IMG/VR virus record: IMGVR_UViG_3300043464_000049
Coordinates: 1 to 24,312 of that record
Source of the DNA: a virus
Reading direction: 5' to 3' (one strand)
DNA: 24,312 bases
Notes under the pieces: model-generated
What the model saw: the letters and a program-made list of their open reading frames with translations, nothing else
The model's database searches: none
What the model was told of the DNA's origin: nothing
Position numbers and translations under genes: made by a program
Shown here: positions 13,634 through 20,662 of the stretch, piece by piece
Layout: every line of letters begins with the position of its first letter
Numbering within the stretch: the stretch's first letter is position 1

Positions 13634-16162
13634 ATGGCTACGTTTTCTGAAGCATTGCCGCAGTTACAAGCAATGGGTTATACTAACATTATGGATGCAC
13701 TACAGGTCTATAATGCAAATTTAGCATCTGGTGGTATTCCATCAGCAGCGCCTGCTCCGACACCAGCACCAGCGCCTGCTCCGACACCAGCACCAGCGCC
13801 TGTGGCAACACCGATGTTTACTTCGGCTCCTGCGCCTGCACCAGCACCTGCTCCAACGCCAGCGCCTGCTCCGATGTTGTCTACGCCTGCGCCATCAATG
13901 CCAAACATTGATGTAAGGCAGACAAACGATGTTGTTAGACAAGTAACAGACAGGTTTCCAAATGCTGAAGACAGGATTATGGAAATCTCTCGTATCTACC
14001 AAGAAACTCTTGGGCGTGGTCCTGATATTTCTGGGTTGTTATCTTATACTGAGTCTGATAAGTCTCTTGATCAAATTAAAAAGGATTTGGCTTATTCTCC
14101 AGAAGGTCAAACACTAATCAAGACAATCTATCAAAATGTTCTTGGTAGAGATCCTGATGCTAGTGGTGTAAAGACTTATACTGAATATTTATCTAAAGAA
14201 AAGCCGTACATTGGTTCTTATGGCAACAGTGAGATTGAGGCACTAAAGGCAGAGTTAAAAGTTTCTCCTGAAGGACAGAAAGTTAATGCCGATCCTGCTG
14301 CTGCAGAACTTGCTCGTATTTATAAAGAGTATGCAGGCCGTGATCTTGATGCCTCTGGTTATGCTTACTTCAAAGATGCTTTGACAAGTCCTAATGCTGC
14401 TGAAAAGATTGGTGAAGCAGTTAGAACTAGTGATGAAGCTGAACTTCGTGAGCGTCTTGGTCGTCAACCAACGGCACAAGAAACACAAGACTATATGCAG
14501 CAAAGGGATAGACAACGTGCTGATCAAGGCCGTAGTTTTGGTAACTTTGTTAAGTCTTTAATACCATTAGCTGTCAATGTTGCTTTTCCTGGCGTTGGGT
14601 CTGCAATTGGAACCAGTTTAGGACTTTCTGGTGCTGCTGCTAGTGCTGTTGGTAATGCAATTATCAGCGGAGTTACATCTGGAGTTATAACAGGGGATGT
14701 AGAAAAAGGATTAGTTACTGGCGCTTTAGTTGGTGGTGGTACTTATGCTGTTGCTTCTGGTGCGGTTGGTAACGTACTCAACAACATCGGTTTAGGTGAT
14801 GTTGCTACTAGTCTAAATATACCTTCTGGCCCCGTTACTACTCCTGTTACTGGTGGCGCAGGCGGTGTTACTGGTGGCGCAACTGTACCAAGTATGTTTG
14901 ACCAAACAGTAAATAATGTTCTTTCTGGTGGTGCTGGTCCTGGTACGTTTGGTGCAGTTGGTACAGGTGGTTTTGGCACTGCTCTTCCTAGTGTAGCTAA
15001 TCTGACTTCTTCATTGATTAGTGCTGGTATTTCTCCAGGCACAGCAGCAAACATTGCTGGTGCAACATTAGCTGGTGTTGCTGGCGCTACTGGCGCTGGG
15101 TTATTAACTGGTGCTGCTGGTGCGGTTGCAGGTCCTCCTACGCCTTCTGGAACACCTACTACAACTCCTACATTAAACATTCCAGGAGTAACATCAGGAG
15201 TTGTAACTGGCGCTGCTAACACACTTCTTGGTAATCTTGGTACTAATTTAAGTAATTTAAACCTTGGTGGTGTTGTTGGCGCTGGTATCGACTTTGCACA
15301 ATTAGCCGCACTGCGTCGTGAAGCCACTGGCCTTGGTCGTGAAATCAGTGGGGAAGCCGCTAGAATTGGTCGTGAAGGCGCTGTTCCATTTACACCGTAC
15401 ACTGTCACCACTGGTGCTGGCACAGGCACTGTATCTCCTGGTGCTGCTACTGCACTGGCCTCTCCAGAGTTCCAAGCACTTCGTCAACAGCAACTAGAAC
15501 TTGCTGGTGAGGCATTTGGTGCGGTTAATCCTGCCGAAGCTGCTAGGACATTATATGGTCAAGTAGAGGCTTTATCTGCTCCTGGTCGTGCTCGTGAGCA
15601 AGAGGCGCTGTTGCAAGGTCTACAGGCTCGTGGCTTGACTGGCTTTGGTCAGAACCTACCTACCGTTGGCGGAGGTGTAAGAACCGTCAATCCGTTGTTT
15701 GAGTCGCTCTTGTCTGCACAAGAGACTGCTAGAGCACAACAGGCACTAGCATCAACTCAGTTTGGTACTCAAGAGGCAACAAGGCAGGCAGCATTGGCTC
15801 AAGGCCTCGTTAGCGGAGCGCAAGGAATCGATCAGCAGGCTCTGGCGGCACTCAATGCAGCCGCAACCCTAGGCCAGCAAGAGAGAGCCTTAGCAAGCCG
15901 AAATTCACTGTTACAAGCCGAGTCTGCTCTGCAAGGCCTGCGTCTGCGTCAGCCGTATGATGAAGTTGGACTTGTTGCAACTGGTCGAGCATTGACTGGC
16001 GCTGGTTCCGCTACTAGAGGTTTGTTTGGTCTTCCAACTCAACCAGGCAATGTTCTTGGTAACTTAACTCTTGGTCAGTTGTTTGGTAGCAGGCCGTCAA
16101 CTACAGATGGTTTTGGAACTGGTTACATCTTTGGTAATCAAGATTACGGACAATTCTTTTAA
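13634..16162 (+). CDS. Probable internal virion (ejection) protein with DUF4214-like repeats
   Basis: The product is 842 aa. Residues 1-35 are helical. Residues 37-88 are a Pro/Ala linker. Residues about 116-270 contain three DUF4214-like repeats, marked by IYQETLGRGPDISGLLSYTE, IYQNVLGRDPDASGVKTYTE and IYKEYAGRDLDASGYAYFKD. Residues about 303-385 and 458-502 are long Gly- and Ala-rich hydrophobic stretches able to insert into or cross membranes. The C-terminal third is helical and Gln/Ala-rich. Its place after the tail genes, as the first of three large proteins, parallels gp14-gp16 of T7. These leave the particle to form a channel across the cell envelope. No transglycosylase motif is visible. 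The role is inferred from layout and composition. Confidence 0.65.
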   Translation: MATFSEALPQLQAMGYTNIMDALQVYNANLASGGIPSAAPAPTPAPAPAPTPAPAPVATPMFTSAPAPAPAPAPTPAPAPMLSTPAPSMPNIDVRQTNDVVRQVTDRFPNAEDRIMEISRIYQETLGRGPDISGLLSYTESDKSLDQIKKDLAYSPEGQTLIKTIYQNVLGRDPDASGVKTYTEYLSKEKPYIGSYGNSEIEALKAELKVSPEGQKVNADPAAAELARIYKEYAGRDLDASGYAYFKDALTSPNAAEKIGEAVRTSDEAELRERLGRQPTAQETQDYMQQRDRQRADQGRSFGNFVKSLIPLAVNVAFPGVGSAIGTSLGLSGAAASAVGNAIISGVTSGVITGDVEKGLVTGALVGGGTYAVASGAVGNVLNNIGLGDVATSLNIPSGPVTTPVTGGAGGVTGGATVPSMFDQTVNNVLSGGAGPGTFGAVGTGGFGTALPSVANLTSSLISAGISPGTAANIAGATLAGVAGATGAGLLTGAAGAVAGPPTPSGTPTTTPTLNIPGVTSGVVTGAANTLLGNLGTNLSNLNLGGVVGAGIDFAQLAALRREATGLGREISGEAARIGREGAVPFTPYTVTTGAGTGTVSPGAATALASPEFQALRQQQLELAGEAFGAVNPAEAARTLYGQVEALSAPGRAREQEALLQGLQARGLTGFGQNLPTVGGGVRTVNPLFESLLSAQETARAQQALASTQFGTQEATRQAALAQGLVSGAQGIDQQALAALNAAATLGQQERALASRNSLLQAESALQGLRLRQPYDEVGLVATGRALTGAGSATRGLFGLPTQPGNVLGNLTLGQLFGSRPSTTDGFGTGYIFGNQDYGQFF
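13748..13795 (+). repeat. Exact 24-bp tandem repeat (x2) coding the Pro/Ala linker
   Basis: Two identical 24-bp units at 13748-13771 and 13772-13795 begin GCGCCTGCTCCGACACC and encode APAPTPAP. They are in frame, so gain or loss of a unit keeps the gene intact. Imperfect copies continue to about 13875. This is a likely slippage site that changes linker length. Confidence 0.9.
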
Positions 16163-16171
16163 GAGGCGCAA

Positions 16172-17323
16172 ATGGCAAGCATTACTCAATCTTTGTTTGG
16201 ACTACCAGTAGATCCTGTTGCCGCAGCATCAAGACCAGCAAGTCCGTTGCAAGCGTATACTGGCTTAATTGGGGGTGTTGGTGAGTCACTACAACAGAAT
16301 ATTACTCAAGCCTTTGGTCAACAGACACAACAACAGGCTTTGAGTTCTATCATTCAGCAGACACAACAGCAAGCAGATCTAGGAACACCAGAAGGACTTA
16401 TTCAACTTGCTAACAATCTAAACCAACTGCCTCAGTTCTCTGGTATGGCTGTTGCTATACGTCAGGAAGCATCTAATCTTGCCCAACAAATGCAAAGAAC
16501 GCAGGCAGATGTGTTTGCCAAAGGAGCACAAGCACAGAAAGATATTATTGAAACCCAAGCAAAGATGCGTCAAGTTAATCTTGATGAGCAACTAAGACAA
16601 GAATTGTCTAGTTTGCCTGCAGATGCGACTGAAGAACAATATAATAGAGTTTTAATGAAATATGGTTCTCCAGATAAGGTTATTGCATCATTACAGGCAG
16701 GAGAAGCACGCAGAGAAAGAATGTCGTTTCAACGTGAAATGCAACAGCAACGGATTGATCTTGCTAGAGCAAATTATGAGTTTCGTGTTGAAGTTGCTGA
16801 TCTTAAAAAGATGGATAAAGAAGAAGCAAGACAAAATAAACTTCAAGGCGCTCTTGGTGTTGCAGACAATGTTATTTCAGTAGCACAGACAGCATTAGGA
16901 CAAGTTAGTGGATTTACTGCTGGTATGTTAGGTAAGCCATTAAGCGCACTTGGTATTCCCGCTGCTGTTGATTTGGAAGAAAATCTTAAAACGATTCAAG
17001 CTAACCTTGGATTTAAAGAATTACAAGCAATGCGTGATGCTTCGCCAACAGGTGGTGCGCTTGGTCAGGTTGCACTAAAAGAATTGGAATTCTTACAAGC
17101 TGCTCTAACATCTTTAAATAATAGACAATCTCCTGATCAACTTCGTAAGAATCTTAATAAAGTTGTGTTGCATTACACAAACTGGAGAAACGCTGTGTCA
17201 GGACAGATGCCTGGACAACAAGCACCAAGTGCTGCTGAAGTACCTACTGCTCCTACAACACGTCAGCAACCTACAACGCCTACACAAAGTCAACAAGGCT
17301 GGTCAATCATAAACGTAAGGTAA
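16172..17323 (+). CDS. Probable internal virion (ejection) protein, Gln-rich coiled coil
   Basis: The product is 383 aa, with GAGG about 7 bp before the ATG. Residues 40-70 and 95-225 are Gln-rich helices, very likely coiled coil. Residues about 225-265 are less polar. Residues about 270-335 (LKTIQANLGFKELQAMRDAS, then PTGGALGQVALKELEFLQAA) form a conserved helical module I recall from phage virion proteins near ejection genes. The last 45 residues are a Pro-, Gln- and Thr-rich tail. It lies between the 842-aa and 575-aa genes with gaps of 9 and 4 bp. No enzymatic motif is seen. The function is inferred from position. Confidence 0.65.
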   Translation: MASITQSLFGLPVDPVAAASRPASPLQAYTGLIGGVGESLQQNITQAFGQQTQQQALSSIIQQTQQQADLGTPEGLIQLANNLNQLPQFSGMAVAIRQEASNLAQQMQRTQADVFAKGAQAQKDIIETQAKMRQVNLDEQLRQELSSLPADATEEQYNRVLMKYGSPDKVIASLQAGEARRERMSFQREMQQQRIDLARANYEFRVEVADLKKMDKEEARQNKLQGALGVADNVISVAQTALGQVSGFTAGMLGKPLSALGIPAAVDLEENLKTIQANLGFKELQAMRDASPTGGALGQVALKELEFLQAALTSLNNRQSPDQLRKNLNKVVLHYTNWRNAVSGQMPGQQAPSAAEVPTAPTTRQQPTTPTQSQQGWSIINVR

Positions 17324-17327
17324 ATAC

Positions 17328-19055
17328 ATGGCTACTTACACCGTTCAAGCGCCTGATGGCAAGACAATTACTCTTGAGGGCCCAGCTAATGCTCCTCAAG
17401 ATGTGGTTATTGCTCAAGCACAGCGTCTTTATGCAGAACAAGAAAGACAGCGTTTATTAGCAATGCCTTACTCTGAAGTTGTACAAGGCACAGAAGGAAT
17501 ACCGGAACAAGCGCCAACACAACTTGGACCTGTTGCACGCAGAGCAGTTGGATTTATTAAAGGTGCTGTTGTCGATCCTATGGAAGCAGTAGCACAGATT
17601 GTTGGTGGTGAAGAAACACGAAAAGCAGTAGCTGAGCGTGAGGCCTCTTATCAAGAAATGCGTAAAAGTCTTGGTGAAGAAGGATTTGAAGGCACTAGAT
17701 TACTTGGTCAAATAGTAAGTCCAGCTTCTCTTGGCGGTGCAGGCGCAGGTGTCAAAGTTGCTCAAGTTGCATCTAAATGGAAATCATTCTTAGGTGGAAA
17801 AACAGCAACTGGTGTTGCTGCTGGTGCTGGATCTGCTGCTTTATTACCTGTAACCACGCCTATAGAAGAAACAGATAATTTCTTTCTTGAAAAGGCTAAA
17901 GACATTGGTTTTTCTGGCCTTGCTGGTGGCGCTATTTCTAAGATTGGCGCATCACTCACACCAGAATTAAAAGCAGGTGCTAGAGAACAAATGGCTCGTG
18001 GTGTTGTTGTAGCCCCAGGACAGGCTTATGAAGGCGTTCCTGGATGGGTTTTTAGACAAATGGAAAGTGTTGGTTTTGGTCCGTCAGAAAAAGCAATTCG
18101 TAGTTCGTTTACACGTTCTGCTGCAGATGAAGTATTGAGCAGTATTGATCAAACATTGCCAAAGACCGTAAAAGATGGTATGCAAGCGTCTGGATATGTT
18201 CAGAAAGCAATTAGTAATTTCTATGATGATGCTTTTACTAAACTTGGAAATGTAGTTCCAGATAATCAGTTTGCTAATGATATTAGTACTGTGTTGTCAA
18301 GAGCAACTGATGAATTATCTGCAAAATCTGCCAAAGCATTTGAAAATGAAATAAAAGCAAATATTATAAAGAAGTTTCAACTTGGTCCGGCGGCACAAGG
18401 TGCTTTAGTACCAGCAGGAACTATGGCAATACCAACAACAACCGGATCAAAGTTAAAAGAAATTGATCGTTATCTAAAAGCGCAGATTGAAAAATATAGC
18501 AAAGGAACAGATAGCGATAGCCTTGCTCGTACTGCCGGATATGAAGATATGCTTAATGCGTTTAGAGCATTTACAGGACGTGTAGATACTACAGGGCTGA
18601 TTGCAAAAGCAGATGATGCATGGGCTAAGTTATATAGATTTGCAGATGCTTCACAAAAAGCATTTATAGAAACTGGTGATTTTAGTGCAGAACAGTTAGC
18701 ACAAGCAGCAGTTAGGCAAGGATCAACTTTACAAGCAGGGGCTGGACAAGCTCCTATGCAAGAATTTGCACAACGTGCAGTAGAAGTTATTGGTAAAGAT
18801 AAAGATGTACTTCCTTTGGGCTATAGACAGGCCGTTATTGGTAGTAAGATTGCCACAGGCACTGCTCTAACATTGTTTAGTCCGCAAGTGGCTGTTCCTA
18901 TTCTTTTTGCTTCTGGTGTGTCTTATAAAACTGCTCAACAACTAATGAAAGAGCCATCAAAAGCACGCAAAGCAGTATCAGAAGCAATTCAAAAGATTGG
19001 CCCAAGAGCAGCAGGAGCAATTTTGTTTGCACAACAGCAACAACCAGCAGAGTAA
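17328..19055 (+). CDS. Probable internal virion (DNA ejection) protein
   Basis: The product is 575 aa. The N-terminus (YTVQAPDGKTITLEGPANAP, then VVIAQAQRLYAEQE) matches a short module found at the start of many phage internal virion proteins. Residues about 135-215 hold Gly/Ala-rich hydrophobic segments (VSPASLGGAGAGVKVAQVAS and FSGLAGGAISKIGAS). The middle, 225-480, is helical and polar. Residues about 500-535 are another hydrophobic stretch (IATGTALTLFSPQVAVPILF). Alternating membrane-active and soluble helical parts suit a protein that is released from the head and inserts into the envelope. It ends 2 bp before the next ATG. No lysozyme or protease motif is visible. Confidence 0.65.
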   Translation: MATYTVQAPDGKTITLEGPANAPQDVVIAQAQRLYAEQERQRLLAMPYSEVVQGTEGIPEQAPTQLGPVARRAVGFIKGAVVDPMEAVAQIVGGEETRKAVAEREASYQEMRKSLGEEGFEGTRLLGQIVSPASLGGAGAGVKVAQVASKWKSFLGGKTATGVAAGAGSAALLPVTTPIEETDNFFLEKAKDIGFSGLAGGAISKIGASLTPELKAGAREQMARGVVVAPGQAYEGVPGWVFRQMESVGFGPSEKAIRSSFTRSAADEVLSSIDQTLPKTVKDGMQASGYVQKAISNFYDDAFTKLGNVVPDNQFANDISTVLSRATDELSAKSAKAFENEIKANIIKKFQLGPAAQGALVPAGTMAIPTTTGSKLKEIDRYLKAQIEKYSKGTDSDSLARTAGYEDMLNAFRAFTGRVDTTGLIAKADDAWAKLYRFADASQKAFIETGDFSAEQLAQAAVRQGSTLQAGAGQAPMQEFAQRAVEVIGKDKDVLPLGYRQAVIGSKIATGTALTLFSPQVAVPILFASGVSYKTAQQLMKEPSKARKAVSEAIQKIGPRAAGAILFAQQQQPAE

Positions 19056-19057
19056 AT

Positions 19058-19498
19058 ATGTCTGATCCAGCAGCCACCGCAAGAGCTGCGCTAGGGGGTA
19101 TCAAAGAAGCCGTTGCTGTAGGCCGTGAAATAAAGGAAACAGCAAAAGAAGTAAATGCTTTCTTGGACGAGGAAGCTAAGGCTCGTGTTGCCTGGAAGCG
19201 CAAACAACAGCAGATTGAACGCCGTGGAGACATGATGTTCATGAACGCCTATGAGGAATATAAAATCATTAGGCAGATTCGTGAAGCAGAAGCGGATATG
19301 TACCGACAAATAGAGCAACAATACGGTAAATCTGCTGTCTCCGAAGTTAAATCTCTTATAACACAGATGCGTAAACAACATCTGGAACTCACTGACGAGA
19401 TGTATCGAAAGCGCATGGAAACTAGGCGGGAGATGTTGTGGCTTCTTGCAGCATCGACTGTTGTGTACGGAATCTTTAAAATGATGGGGCTTATGTAA
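19058..19498 (+). CDS. Coiled-coil protein with C-terminal membrane anchor
   Basis: The product is 146 aa. Residues 15-120 are one long, highly charged helix or coiled coil (WKRKQQQIERRGDMMFMNAY, EEYKIIRQIREAEADMYRQI). Residues about 125-146 are a hydrophobic C-terminal segment (EMLWLLAASTVVYGIFKMMG). A single span at the very end suggests a tail-anchored inner-membrane protein. It sits between the ejection genes and the holin and overlaps the latter by one base, so it may be linked to lysis or to the ejection apparatus. It has no signal peptide or lipobox, which argues against a classical Rz/Rz1 spanin. No family was recognised. Confidence 0.65.
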   Translation: MSDPAATARAALGGIKEAVAVGREIKETAKEVNAFLDEEAKARVAWKRKQQQIERRGDMMFMNAYEEYKIIRQIREAEADMYRQIEQQYGKSAVSEVKSLITQMRKQHLELTDEMYRKRMETRREMLWLLAASTVVYGIFKMMGLM

Positions 19499-19980
19499 TG
19501 ATTACTTTACTATCTACTTTAATCTCTTTCTTGATGGGCGGTCTGCCCAAGATCCTTGATTTCTTCCAAGATCGGTCAGATAAGTCGCATGAACTTGATT
19601 TAGCAAGAATGCAGACTGAGCGTGAAATGCAGATGCTGCAGTTAGGCTTTGCTGCTCAGGTTAAAGTAGAAGAGATACGCACAGAGCAGGTGGCTATGCA
19701 GACAGCAGTTCAGGAAAGACAGGCACTGTATGCACACGACATCGAGATCGGTAAAGGAGCATCACAGTGGGTCACAAATATGCGTGCCTCTGTGCGGCCA
19801 GTGATTACCTACGGTATGTTCTGTATGCTTCTGTTTGTGAACATCTTTGGCTTTTTCTACGCATGGAAGACTGGTGTGCCGTTTGACCAAGCAATGTCTA
19901 TCCTCTGGGATGAGGACAGTGCCATCATTTTCTCATCTGTGATAGCGTTTTGGTTCGGGTCACAGTCGTTTAAGAAATGA
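19498..19980 (+). CDS. 3-TM holin (gene-transfer-agent holin-like)
   Basis: The product is 160 aa. Hydrophobic segments lie at residues about 2-22 (ITLLSTLISFLMGGLPKILD), 100-123 (ITYGMFCMLLFVNIFGFFYA) and 140-156 (SAIIFSSVIAFWFGSQSF). A charged coiled coil lies between the first and second. The order and the ending (RPVITYGMF, then WDEDSAIIFSSVIAFWFGS) follow the family of 3-TM holins known from gene transfer agents. Holins open the inner membrane so that the endolysin can reach the cell wall. The endolysin gene follows with a 4-bp overlap, a classic lysis cassette. The family match is from memory of the pattern. Confidence 0.82.
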   Translation: MITLLSTLISFLMGGLPKILDFFQDRSDKSHELDLARMQTEREMQMLQLGFAAQVKVEEIRTEQVAMQTAVQERQALYAHDIEIGKGASQWVTNMRASVRPVITYGMFCMLLFVNIFGFFYAWKTGVPFDQAMSILWDEDSAIIFSSVIAFWFGSQSFKK

Positions 19981-20453
19981 AAGTCTCGCAAGAGTGCATC
20001 CACATGATCAAGCACCACGAAGGTGTTAGGACAAAGCCTTATCGCTGTCCTGCACTTTTGTGGACCGTTGGAGTAGGCCACGTTATTGATCCTAGCCACA
20101 TTGGAGTTAAACTAGATGAACGCAGAAATTTACCAATTCCCCAAGGTTGGGACAGAGTCTTATCAATGGATGAAGTTGATGCAATCCTCGCCGCTGACTT
20201 GGCTACGTTTGAGCGAGGCGTACTACGATTGTGTCCTACTGGTCTTACTCAGCCTCGGTTTGACAGCCTCGTTTCCTTCTCTTTCAATGTTGGCCTCGGC
20301 AATCTCCAACGCTCTACAATAAGAATGCTCCACAATAGGGGCGAATATGAGGCCGCTGCTGAGAAGTTCTTGGATTGGTCTAAAGCTGGTGGTAAGGTTC
20401 TTCCAGGCCTCCTGAAGCGCCGTAAAGACGAGATGGCGCTATACTTACGATAA
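19977..20453 (+). CDS. Endolysin, T4-type lysozyme (GH24)
   Basis: The product is 158 aa. It hydrolyses the MurNAc-GlcNAc bond of peptidoglycan. The active-site segment runs HHEG (E15), YRC (C24), WTVGVGH (T30). The spacing E-8aa-C-5aa-T equals the E11/D20/T26 triad of T4 lysozyme but with Cys at the Asp position. The rest (DEVDAILAADLATFERGVLR, FDSLVSFSFNVGLGNLQRST, KVLPGLLKRRKDEMALYL) is the usual GH24 helical domain, including the FSFNVG motif. There is no signal peptide or SAR segment, so export depends on the holin. The start overlaps the holin by 4 bp. Confidence 0.92.
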   Translation: MKVSQECIHMIKHHEGVRTKPYRCPALLWTVGVGHVIDPSHIGVKLDERRNLPIPQGWDRVLSMDEVDAILAADLATFERGVLRLCPTGLTQPRFDSLVSFSFNVGLGNLQRSTIRMLHNRGEYEAAAEKFLDWSKAGGKVLPGLLKRRKDEMALYLR

Positions 20454-20481
20454 TGTCGGACTTTATTTGTAACTGCCGACA
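20454..20481. other. Hairpin TGTCGG-N16-CCGACA after the endolysin stop
   Basis: The arms at 20454-20459 and 20476-20481 are exact 6-bp complements around a 16-base AT-rich loop. The sequence starts directly after the endolysin stop codon. No T-run follows on the plus strand, so it is a poor intrinsic terminator. It may be a 3' end stabiliser for the late messenger or may be chance. The remaining 23 bp up to the minus-strand terminator hold nothing else I can see. Confidence 0.35.
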
Positions 20482-20504
20482 AAACAGTACAATAACGGAG
20501 GGAT

Positions 20505-20529
20505 AAAAAAAGAGCCTCCGAAGAGGCTC
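20505..20529 (-). terminator. Strong intrinsic terminator of the minus-strand operon
   Basis: On the minus strand GAGCCTC (20529-20523) pairs with GAGGCTC (20518-20512) around a TTCG loop and is followed by seven T (20511-20505). This is a textbook terminator 10 bp after the stop of the 40-aa gene. On the plus strand the hairpin lacks a T-run, so it probably works in one direction only. It guards the late genes from antisense transcription. Confidence 0.92.
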
Positions 20530-20538
20530 AAACCTAGA

Positions 20539-20661
20539 CTACCAGAAAAACATAAACCTAATTATAAACAGGTCAACAACCACTGCTTTCGTGCCTTCAT
20601 AATCTGGCACAAATTCAATTCCAAACATCATACCGCTGATTAAGTAAATATCGATTTCCAT
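20539..20661 (-). CDS. 40-aa hydrophobic protein at the end of the RNR operon (easily missed)
   Basis: The minus-strand frame opens with ATG at 20661-20659, one base after the ribonucleotide reductase stop, and ends with TAG at 20541-20539. It starts MEIDIYLISGMMFGIEFVPD and ends VVVDLFIIRFMFFW, with two hydrophobic beta or membrane-like strands around a short polar turn. I recall similar short proteins ending in a VVxDLxIxRxxF-type pattern in many phages. It fills the exact space between the reductase and the terminator. Function is unknown. GAGA in the end of the reductase gene may act as a weak Shine-Dalgarno, and translation is probably coupled. Confidence 0.68.
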   Translation of the reverse strand: MEIDIYLISGMMFGIEFVPDYEGTKAVVVDLFIIRFMFFW

Positions 20662-20662
20662 A

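Noticed and set aside
13708-13908. Minus-strand frame of Gly/Ala repeats
   Set aside because: It is a shadow of the Pro/Ala linker repeat on the plus strand.
14743-15429. 228-codon minus-strand open frame rich in Pro, Ala and Val
   Set aside because: It is the mirror of the Gly/Ala/Thr codons of the 842-aa virion gene. There is no ribosome-binding site and no recognisable domain.
1-20450. Repeated T7-type phage polymerase promoters ahead of late genes
   Set aside because: Intergenic gaps are very short and no shared promoter-like 20-mer was noticed among them. The only clear promoter is the sigma70 site at 2323-2351.
20512-20529. Bidirectional terminator also ending the plus-strand late transcript
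   Set aside because: On the plus strand the hairpin is followed by AAACCTAG rather than a T-run, so only minus-strand termination is supported.
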